Below, one piece after another: positions 1-5,537 of a stretch of DNA of 14,871 nt; positions within the stretch are counted from its first letter, which is position 1, and every line of letters begins with the position of its first letter. Source of the DNA: Bacillota bacterium (lineage in GTDB: Bacteria; Bacillota; Clostridia; Christensenellales; UBA3700); contig JAEWXG010000009.1 of NCBI GenBank assembly GCA_023396095.1, positions 1-14,871 of the forward strand. The letters run 5' to 3'. The notes below the pieces were generated by a model. That model worked only from the letters and a program-made list of their open reading frames with translations. It searched no databases and was not told the origin of the DNA. Both the position numbers and the translations under genes were made by a program.

Positions 1-1
1 A

Positions 2-112
2 GCGAAAAACCTAGCGTTGATCAACGCTAGGCCTCGTAAAGTAAACAATTTCATTTCTGCTGCAGACATGATGAAACAAGCTATTAGTCTTTATTCTTCA
101 TGTTGCACTTGA
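2..112 (+). CDS. IS30-family transposase, C-terminal fragment
   Basis: This is an open frame from the window edge to a TGA at 110-112, giving about 36 residues. It contains the conserved IS30 C-terminal segment LALINARPRK (residues 4-13 of the fragment) and ends in ...SLYSSCCT. The gene is partial because its 5' part lies left of the window. Compared with the right-hand copy it keeps the likely native reading frame to the end, since the right copy has lost the base corresponding to G73 and reads on past this stop. The catalytic residues are not in view, so activity cannot be judged. Confidence 0.8.
   Translation, partial: AKNLALINARPRKVNNFISAADMMKQAISLYSSCCT
5..31 (-). terminator. Terminator-like palindrome in IS30 end (left copy)
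   Basis: A perfect 22-bp palindrome at 10-31 (arms CCTAGCGTTGA / TCAACGCTAGG) is flanked by AAAAA at 5-9. Read on the minus strand it is a strong hairpin followed by five T's, the layout of a Rho-independent terminator. It would stop transcription running into the element from the window side. It lies within transposase coding sequence, so part of the symmetry could be codon coincidence. The second copy has the same structure. Confidence 0.5.
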
Positions 113-195
113 TTTGACAAATCATCAAAATAAAAACTAATTAACAAAATTTAAAAATAATAATCTAAAATTTAGATCACAAAAGTTTTTCAATA

Positions 196-225
196 TTGAC
201 ACCACTGATTATTTTTTGTAATAAT
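196..225 (+). promoter_or_regulatory. Candidate sigma-A promoter upstream of the small broken gene
   Basis: A perfect -35 hexamer TTGACA at 196-201 is followed after 18 bp by AATAAT at 220-225 (5 of 6 matches to the -10 consensus). The predicted start is near 232, only a few bases before the ATG at 236, so the message would be nearly leaderless. No Shine-Dalgarno sequence is seen before that ATG, which fits this. In such AT-rich DNA the -10 match carries little weight; the -35 is the main support. Confidence 0.4.
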
Positions 226-235
226 CAAATTAAGT

Positions 236-671
236 ATGAAAACGAGGAAAGATAGTTTAAATCAAAAATATTTTAAAGTTGTTTGTAAATGTGGACATGT
301 TGGACATGGCTACTATATTCCTATTACCTTTCCTATAATTGCAGAATCTTTATCGGAAGCAGTACAACAAGTTAAAAATTACCCACGAGTTAAAAAAAAA
401 CCATAAAGATGTTATTATAAGTGCTGGTCAAATTTCTTTTGAGCAATTTGAAGAGTTAAATAAGATTAATTCAAGTGATCCATATCTAAAGTGCAAAACA
501 AAATCGGAGCAAAAATTAATTAATAATTTAAATATACGTTTGGTAAAAGAGACAAAAGAAAAGATTAAAATGAATAAACATGATAGAGAAGATAAAGTAA
601 CATATAAATTAATAAAGTATAAGATTCAAGAGCAGTCCTATATTGATGAAACTAAAAATTATAAAGTTTAA
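236..671 (+). pseudogene. Small unrecognised protein gene, frameshifted at an A9 run
   Basis: Two frames appear to be halves of one gene. The first runs from ATG 236 to TAA 404-406 (56 residues) and contains a possible metal-binding segment CKCGHVGHG (residues 17-25). The second is open through the same area to 671 and continues with KDVIISAGQISFEQFEEL and a charged, Lys-rich tail. The switch occurs at nine A's (392-400). With eight A's the frames join as ...YPRVKKNHKDVIISAG..., a protein of about 145 residues. The join could be a true mutation, a sequencing error in the homopolymer, or slippage during expression. A TTG at 339 could serve as a start for the second half alone, but I see no good ribosome site for it. 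I do not recognise the family. The Cys/His cluster near the N-terminus and the later DPYLKCKT may mean metal binding, but this is inference. It occupies the place where ispA often lies in OLE loci. Confidence 0.55.
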
Positions 672-679
672 TTAAAAAT

Positions 680-710
680 TAAAATATATTCATATATTTT
701 ATAAATTTTT
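680..710 (+). terminator. AT-only hairpin after the broken gene, possible weak terminator
   Basis: A perfect inverted repeat has 9-bp arms at 680-688 and 693-701 around the loop TTCA. It begins nine bases after the stop codon at 671 and is followed by TTTTT at 706-710. The stem contains only A-T pairs, so it would be weak. Position and T-run suggest termination, but in DNA this AT-rich such repeats also arise by chance. Confidence 0.35.
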
Positions 711-740
711 AACTTTGTATCATAATCTAAACGCATTTGT

Positions 741-778
741 TGAACCTCATTTCTGGATTGTCCAACTTTTTGGGTTCA
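741..778 (+). repeat. Nested inverted repeat in the leader before the OLE RNA
   Basis: The outer arms TGAACC (741-746) and GGTTCA (773-778) enclose a small inner stem TGGA/TCCA (754-757 and 761-764). The octamer ACCTCATT also occurs twice (744-751 and 778-785). This is the most GC-containing patch of the gap between 672 and the RNA promoter. It could be a protein-binding site, a relic of a mobile element, or the 3' end of a lost gene's leader. No function can be assigned from the sequence. Confidence 0.35.
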
Positions 779-831
779 CCTCATTGTCGTTATATCAAAA
801 TTAAATTTAAGGGTATATATATTCAATAAAA

Positions 832-859
832 TTGCTTTAATAATTATAAATGATAGAAT
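832..859 (+). promoter_or_regulatory. Promoter of the OLE RNA (extended -10)
   Basis: TTGCTT at 832-837 (-35) is followed by a 16-bp spacer and TAGAAT at 854-859 (5 of 6 matches to TATAAT). The -10 is preceded by TGA at 851-853, giving the TGn extended -10 motif. The predicted start is six to seven bases downstream, at about 865-866. That is where the terminal helix of the structured RNA begins, and this independent coincidence is the main reason for confidence. It likely also drives oapA and dxs by read-through. Confidence 0.6.
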
Positions 860-864
860 AAATG

Positions 865-1383
865 TAGGTGGCGCAGTATTCTAGTCAGAGTATTGTATAC
901 TGAAGGCGGGGGTAAAATACCGTTAAAAGGCATATCGATGAAGTTTCTTGTGTTGGCTTGCTTTGCCCAAAAGGGGGCTGATGCTGGAAGTTAAGAATTA
1001 TGGGACGATACAATGGCATGTATTTAAAACCCATTTTTCGTGGAGACCTAGTTAGGTGGTTATTTATTAATTACTTACTAGGGGGAACCTGCATTGCGGT
1101 ATAAAATCTGTGTGCAGTGTAGCCTATCGTGAGTGAAGAATGAGGATGATTTTGAAACATTGTTTTGCAACAGCGACTAGGTATATGATAATCTGTCAAG
1201 GAAATCTTCTAGACTGTTCGAGAGAAATAGAGTAGGGATTAAAGTGTGGACTGAGTGGCAATCTAGCAACTTAATAAGATAACTCTCTTAATTGGAAACT
1301 GCTCAACTGGTGACATGAGAGTGAGAGTTAGGGAAATCCTACTAGACCTATGACGCAAAATTTACTTATTCTATTGCCACCTA
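865..1383 (+). ncRNA. ole: OLE RNA (ornate, large, extremophilic RNA)
   Basis: This is a stretch of about 519 nt without a plausible reading frame, clearly richer in G and poorer in A/T runs than the flanks, as expected of a folded RNA in an AT-rich genome. Its ends pair: TAGGTGGC (865-872) with GCCACCTA (1376-1383). By eye I also find 890-894/916-920, 1047-1052/1077-1082, 1089-1094/1112-1117, 1231-1237/1337-1343 (one G-U) and 1280-1287/1323-1330. The identification rests mainly on context. OLE RNAs of Bacillota are roughly 600 nt, lie next to isoprenoid genes (ispA, dxs), and directly precede oapA, which encodes their membrane-bound protein partner. All of this is present here except ispA. 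Published work on Bacillus halodurans places OLE in a membrane-associated ribonucleoprotein with OapA, OapB and OapC that affects cold, alcohol and Mg2+ tolerance. Those roles are transferred by homology, not shown by this sequence. It is somewhat shorter than typical. I did not match it to a covariance model. Confidence 0.88.
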
Positions 1384-1407
1384 AATATTAACATATAAGA
1401 ACAAGAT

Positions 1408-2064
1408 ATGAGCAAAAACAATAAGCAAGAAAATAAAAAAAGAAAATTGCCAATTTGGGCACTAAAAATTACATTAGTAACATTTATAATATCAATTTTA
1501 TTTGGTTTGTTATCTCAGTTCGCTATTTCGAAGAACGCTCAAATTATAACGCTAGTTATAATCCTAATTATTCTTGTGTTCATTAATATTTTTTTTGATG
1601 GTATTGCGTTAGCTGTTACAACATGTGATACAAAAGTTTTAAATTCAATGGCATCGCAAAAAATAAAAAATGCTAAAAATGCTATTTTTCTTACACAAAA
1701 TGCGCCAAAAGTTTCTTCAATTTGTGCAGATGTTATAGGTGATGTTGCAGGGATAATATCAGGAGCATGTGGAGCAGCAATTTCAATCAGGATGTATGAA
1801 GTATTAAAATTAAATGCAAGCAATATTTATGCTGTATTAATTGCTGTATCTATAGGTGCATTAATTTCAGCTATTACAGTTGGCGGAAAAGCTGCTATGA
1901 AGCCAGTAGCAATAAAACATTCATTAGATTATGTAATGTTTGTAGCTAGTATATTTTCTATTTTTAGAAATGAAGATAAGATAAAAAAGAAAAAGAGAAA
2001 AAATAGAGATTGCGCTAAAAATATTGGTAAAATAGAAGAAAATGAAAATTTCATTAAGGAATAA
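1408..2064 (+). CDS. oapA: OLE-associated membrane protein OapA
   Basis: A 218-residue integral membrane protein starting 25 nt after the RNA's closing helix. Predicted membrane segments are near residues 17-39, 45-71, 103-126 and 139-161, with a possible further hydrophobic stretch at 174-186. Both ends are strongly basic (KKRK at 10-13; KIKKKKRKNR at 191-200), suitable for RNA contact at the membrane. Distinctive small-residue segments are FFDGIALAVTTCD (62-74), DVIGDVAGIISGACGA (108-123) and TVGGKAAMKPVAI (157-169). OapA binds OLE RNA and holds it at the inner membrane in B. halodurans; it has been likened to DUF21-type Mg2+ transporters. The call combines this architecture with its place between the RNA and dxs. 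The ribosome site is weak (ACAAGA before ATG 1408), so the start is probable rather than certain. The stop lies two bases before dxs, so the genes are likely co-translated. Confidence 0.85.
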   Translation: MSKNNKQENKKRKLPIWALKITLVTFIISILFGLLSQFAISKNAQIITLVIILIILVFINIFFDGIALAVTTCDTKVLNSMASQKIKNAKNAIFLTQNAPKVSSICADVIGDVAGIISGACGAAISIRMYEVLKLNASNIYAVLIAVSIGALISAITVGGKAAMKPVAIKHSLDYVMFVASIFSIFRNEDKIKKKKRKNRDCAKNIGKIEENENFIKE

Positions 2065-2066
2065 TA

Positions 2067-3929
2067 ATGTCAATACTAGAGAATATTAATAATATAAGCG
2101 ATGTAAAGAGTCTTTCATTGAATGATAAAAATCAACTAGCTTCTGAAATTAGAAATCTAATTATAGAAACAGTGTTTAAAAACGGTGGGCACTTAGCTTC
2201 TAATCTTGGAATTGTTGATTTAATTGTTGCATTAGCTTCTGTATTTGATTTTAATAACGATGCCATAATGTTTGATGTCGGGCATCAATGTTATGCTTAT
2301 AAAATATTAACTGATAGATTAAATAAATTTTCTACAATAAGAAAAAATGGTGGGATTTCCGGATTTCCTAATTCGAATGAAAGTAAATATGATTTAATTA
2401 ATTCTGGTCATGCAAGTAACAGTATTTCTATTTCTAGCGGATATTCTTTTGCAGTAAATAACAAAGAAACTGTTAAAAATGTTGTAACAATCATTGGTGA
2501 TGGAGCTTTAACTGGTGGTTTATCTTATGAAGGATTAAATAATTTAAAGCTCTTTGATCAAAGACAAATAATAGTTATTAATGATAATAATATGTCAATT
2601 TCAAAAAGTGTTGGATCTTCGACAGACCACTTGGTTAAACTTCGTACCAGCAGTTTTTATAGATTATTAAAGAGAAAAACTAAAAGTTTATTACAAAAAA
2701 TGCATTATGATTTTAATAGAGATGAGAATTTAAAAGGTAAGCAATCCTCAATAAAAGCATTTAAAAATGCCATAAAATACTATTTCCAAAAAGGCTTACC
2801 ATTTGTGCAATATAATGCAACGTATTATGGGCCAATAGACGGCCATAATATTAAAAAAATGATTAAAATTTTCAATGAAATACTATCTGTTGAAAAAGGT
2901 AATATCATTTTACATGTCGTTACTAAAAAAGGGAAAGGCTGGAAAGATGCGGAAGATTATCCAGTAGAATATCATGGTTATTCTCCGAATAAAACAAATG
3001 AAGAAACATTTTCTTCTCATTTAGGTTTTAAATTAAATGATATATTGTCAAACAATGAAAATGTTTATGCTATTACGGCTGCTATGTCATATGGGACAGG
3101 TTTAAATTTAGTTTTACCCAAATATAGACAACATGTAATTGATGTTGGTATTGCAGAGGCGCACGCTGTTTCGTTAGCGGCAGGAATGGCAAAAGGGGGA
3201 TTAATCCCAATAGTTTGTATCTATTCTACTTTTATTCAAAGAGCAATTGATCAAATTATTCATGATGTTTCATTAAATAATTTGCCGGTTATCTTTTGTT
3301 TAGATAGAGCTGGAGTGGTTCCAGATGATGGCTTAACACATCAAGGCATATATGATATCGGGTTATTTAATTCTATGCCAAATATGACAATAATGGATGC
3401 AATTAATTTTAAAGAACAAGACTTACTTATAGATTTTGCATTAACTTACAATAATCCAATTGCTATTAGATACTCAAAATCGACAAATTTATGTGCAGAT
3501 ATTAATGTTGAAAATATTGAATATGGCAAATGGCAATATATAAAGAAAAATGATGATTCGCAAGCTGTAATAATAACATATGGTGCCATTATGATGAATG
3601 AAGTTTTAAAAGCCTATAATATTTTGATAGATTTGCAGATAAAAGTAGATGTGATTAATGCGAGATTTATTAAGCCAATTGATTTTGATTTAATTAATTC
3701 ATTAGATGGGAAAAAAGTATATATTTTTGAAGATATGTTAGAAGTTTCTTCATTAGCTTCAATTATATCATTATATATTCAACAAAAAAATTTAAATATA
3801 TCAATGAAGGCGGTTGGAATTAAAAATCCATATATTCCTGCCATGAAAGTTTCTGAAATACTTGAATCTCAGGGAATAGATTCTAGTAGTATAGTTAACA
3901 TAATTAAAAATGAAATTAATTTAAATTAA
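2067..3929 (+). CDS. dxs: 1-deoxy-D-xylulose-5-phosphate synthase
   Basis: It condenses pyruvate and glyceraldehyde 3-phosphate with thiamine diphosphate as cofactor, the first step of the MEP isoprenoid pathway; cytoplasmic. At 620 residues it has the usual length. Visible motifs are GGHLASNLG (40-48, with the conserved His), DVGHQ (70-74), the cofactor motif GDGALTGG (144-151) with NDNNMSI (172-178), YYGPIDGH (253-260), GIAEAHAVSLAAG (361-373, Glu364 the cofactor-activating Glu) and DRAGVVPDDGLTH (413-425). Some normally fixed positions differ: Tyr78 where a His (GHQxYxHK) is usual, Asn119 in GHASNS, and Pro419 in the DRAG loop. It is thus a divergent but intact enzyme. ATG 2067 has AAGGA nearby inside the end of oapA and only two bases separate the genes. 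Linkage of dxs to OLE/oapA is a recurrent arrangement in Bacillota. Confidence 0.95.
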   Translation: MSILENINNISDVKSLSLNDKNQLASEIRNLIIETVFKNGGHLASNLGIVDLIVALASVFDFNNDAIMFDVGHQCYAYKILTDRLNKFSTIRKNGGISGFPNSNESKYDLINSGHASNSISISSGYSFAVNNKETVKNVVTIIGDGALTGGLSYEGLNNLKLFDQRQIIVINDNNMSISKSVGSSTDHLVKLRTSSFYRLLKRKTKSLLQKMHYDFNRDENLKGKQSSIKAFKNAIKYYFQKGLPFVQYNATYYGPIDGHNIKKMIKIFNEILSVEKGNIILHVVTKKGKGWKDAEDYPVEYHGYSPNKTNEETFSSHLGFKLNDILSNNENVYAITAAMSYGTGLNLVLPKYRQHVIDVGIAEAHAVSLAAGMAKGGLIPIVCIYSTFIQRAIDQIIHDVSLNNLPVIFCLDRAGVVPDDGLTHQGIYDIGLFNSMPNMTIMDAINFKEQDLLIDFALTYNNPIAIRYSKSTNLCADINVENIEYGKWQYIKKNDDSQAVIITYGAIMMNEVLKAYNILIDLQIKVDVINARFIKPIDFDLINSLDGKKVYIFEDMLEVSSLASIISLYIQQKNLNISMKAVGIKNPYIPAMKVSEILESQGIDSSSIVNIIKNEINLN

Positions 3930-4106
3930 TTGTGTTGATAGTTATATATTTATTATTAAAGTAAATTAATTTTTATTGTTTTTTAGTAAAAGTTTATAAA
4001 TTTCTATTAGTTACATTAAGTAAGAATTTGTAAGATGAAAAATATATGTTTATTTAACAAATTTTGCATTTTTTTAACATAGTATTTTTTAGTAAGTTGA
4101 AAATTA

Positions 4107-4123
4107 TGCACATTTTATTCATT
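4107..4123 (-). promoter_or_regulatory. Possible ArgR (AhrC) operator half-site
   Basis: The minus strand reads AATGAATAAAATGTGCA, which shares the ATGAATAAAA core with the Bacillus AhrC operator consensus as I recall it. It lies about 25 bp upstream of the candidate -35 of the operon that includes argR, so autoregulation is conceivable. AT-rich DNA produces such matches often, and no second box is clear. Confidence 0.22.
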
Positions 4124-4147
4124 TTATTTGATTGTTTTTGCGAATAT

Positions 4148-4175
4148 TTGAATTTAACCTCTAAATTTATATAAA
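4148..4175 (+). promoter_or_regulatory. Candidate promoter of the nadK-to-flavoprotein operon
   Basis: TTGAAT (4148-4153) is followed after 16 bp by TATAAA (4170-4175), each close to the sigma-A consensus. The predicted start is near 4182, giving a leader of about 36 nt before ATG 4218. It sits in the only sizeable gap (3930-4217) upstream of ten tightly packed genes. The rest of that gap is almost pure A/T, with no coding frame, no GC-containing hairpin behind dxs and no recognised RNA. Confidence 0.45.
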
Positions 4176-4217
4176 TATTTTCTTATATGTGTTAATATTT
4201 ATTAAGTTGAGGTAAAT

Positions 4218-5072
4218 ATGAATATCGGCATATATACAAATTTAAATAGAGATATTAATGGCCAAGTGGCGAAAAAGTTAATTAACCAAATAAATAATTT
4301 TAATGATATTTCATATAAATTAGCTTATTTTGGAGAAAATATTTTTGAAGGAAAATATCTAGCAAATATTGATTCATTAAAAGAAATTGTTAAATGTTCA
4401 GATATCATTATTGCAATTGGTGGTGATGGAACAGTTTTGCAGGTTGTTCAATATGCCTCACAAAAAAATATTCCTGTACTTGGAATTAATGCTGGTCACT
4501 TAGGATATTTAACACATATTAATGCAAATGATGAATTGGTTAATATGGTTATCTCATTATTGTATGAAAATAAATACACTGTTGAAGAGCGTAGCATGTT
4601 AGAAAGTAATATTATTGGCACTAATAAAAAACATTATTCATTAAACGAAATTTTGGTTATGCGTGATGTAAATTTGCACGTTGCAAAAATTAAAATATTT
4701 ATAGATAATTCATTAGCTGATGAATTTACGGGAGATGGAGTAATGGTTGCAACACCAACAGGCTCTACCGCATACTCATTATCTTGCGGCGGTCCTGTAT
4801 TAAGTCCTTCGGTGAAAGCTTTTGTTATTAATGCACTTTGTCCGCATATTTTACATGGTAGGCCAATAGTTGTTGATGAAAATAGTAGTATACGTTTAGA
4901 AATTTCTTTAGAAAGTTCTAATGTTTATTTAGCCAACGATGGAAATATAATCAAAACTAATTTTAATAAAGTTGCTCTTTTAGTGAAAAAATCTAAAAAA
5001 GCCTTAAAATTAATCAAGTTACAAGAAAACAACTTCTATAATACATTGTTAAGAAAATTAAATTACGCATAA
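4218..5072 (+). CDS. nadK: NAD kinase
   Basis: It phosphorylates NAD to NADP using ATP or polyphosphate; cytoplasmic. At 284 residues it has the standard length. It shows the family signature GGDGT (68-72) followed by LGINAGHLGYLT (88-99), the NE pair at 143-144, and the NAD-binding stretch GDGVMVATPTGSTAYS (172-187). ATG 4218 is preceded by GAGG (4209-4212), a good ribosome site at normal spacing. It is the first gene after the candidate promoter. In many Clostridia the order is dxs, tlyA, nadK, argR, recN; here the rRNA methyltransferase gene tlyA is missing and a 288-bp non-coding gap stands in its place. Confidence 0.95.
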   Translation: MNIGIYTNLNRDINGQVAKKLINQINNFNDISYKLAYFGENIFEGKYLANIDSLKEIVKCSDIIIAIGGDGTVLQVVQYASQKNIPVLGINAGHLGYLTHINANDELVNMVISLLYENKYTVEERSMLESNIIGTNKKHYSLNEILVMRDVNLHVAKIKIFIDNSLADEFTGDGVMVATPTGSTAYSLSCGGPVLSPSVKAFVINALCPHILHGRPIVVDENSSIRLEISLESSNVYLANDGNIIKTNFNKVALLVKKSKKALKLIKLQENNFYNTLLRKLNYA

Positions 5073-5080
5073 GGTGAAAT

Positions 5081-5536
5081 ATGAAAAAAAATTTTAGACA
5101 ATTAAAAATTATTGAAATCATTAAAACACATGATATTGAAAAACAAGAGATATTAGTGGAAATATTGAATGAAACAGGTATGTCTGTTACACAAGCAACT
5201 GTTTCTAGAGACATAAAAAGTTTAGGCTTAATTAAAATTCAAACTAAAGACGGTAAATTTAAATATGCTTTACCGGAAACTAACGATATTGATACAACAG
5301 ATAACAAGTTTATGACAATTTTTAAGTCGGCTGTAACTAATATCAGATCTGCAAATAATTTGATTGTATTACATACAGTTGTTGGAGCCGCTCAAAGTGC
5401 TTGTGCTTTTATTGATTCATTACAATTGCCTGAAATTTTAGGAAATATTGCAGGTGATGATACTATTTTCACAGTTGTTGCATCTAACGAATTAGTTGAG
5501 GGGGTAATAAATAAGTTTAAATCTTATTTGAATTAA
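5081..5536 (+). CDS. argR: Arginine repressor ArgR/AhrC
   Basis: A transcription regulator that forms hexamers with arginine, repressing arginine synthesis and activating catabolism. At 151 residues it has the usual length. The N-terminal winged-helix domain (about 1-70) has the recognition region VTQATVSRDIKSLGLIK (36-52). The C-terminal oligomerisation and arginine-binding domain (about 78-151) ends with the typical GNIAGDDTIFTV (121-132), whose two Asp residues contact arginine. The loop TVVGAAQSACAFID (99-112) replaces the more usual T.PGNA..... form, a modest divergence. The start has AAGGTG overlapping the nadK stop, eight nucleotides away. No arginine biosynthesis genes occur in the window, so its targets lie elsewhere. 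Location beside recN is conserved across Bacillota. Confidence 0.94.
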   Translation: MKKNFRQLKIIEIIKTHDIEKQEILVEILNETGMSVTQATVSRDIKSLGLIKIQTKDGKFKYALPETNDIDTTDNKFMTIFKSAVTNIRSANNLIVLHTVVGAAQSACAFIDSLQLPEILGNIAGDDTIFTVVASNELVEGVINKFKSYLN

Positions 5537-5537
5537 T

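Larger units (their letters stand above)
1..132 (+). mobile_element. IS30-family insertion sequence, 3' end only (left copy)
   Basis: Positions 1-132 match, in inverted orientation, positions 14439-14569 near the right edge. The only difference is one extra base here (G73). The identity stops abruptly at 132/14439, which I take as the outer end of the element. The sequence encodes the last residues of an IS30-type transposase, followed by a short non-coding end. The rest of the element lies outside the window to the left. The exact terminal inverted repeat cannot be fixed because only one end of each copy is visible. Confidence 0.85.

Noticed and set aside
163..177. Short inverted repeat (7-bp arms) between the IS end and the small gene
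   Set aside because: It is almost entirely A/T and isolated; not distinguishable from chance.
865..1383. RNase P RNA, tmRNA or a group II intron as the identity of the structured RNA
   Set aside because: I could not find the conserved RNase P core segments, a tmRNA tag frame with tRNA-like ends, or an intron-encoded protein or domain V hairpin. The oapA-dxs context fits OLE much better.
3979..4095. Direct repeat TTTTTTAGTAA (3979-3989 and 4085-4095) in the dxs-nadK gap
   Set aside because: It is low-complexity and only two copies occur; this is expected by chance in DNA this rich in T.
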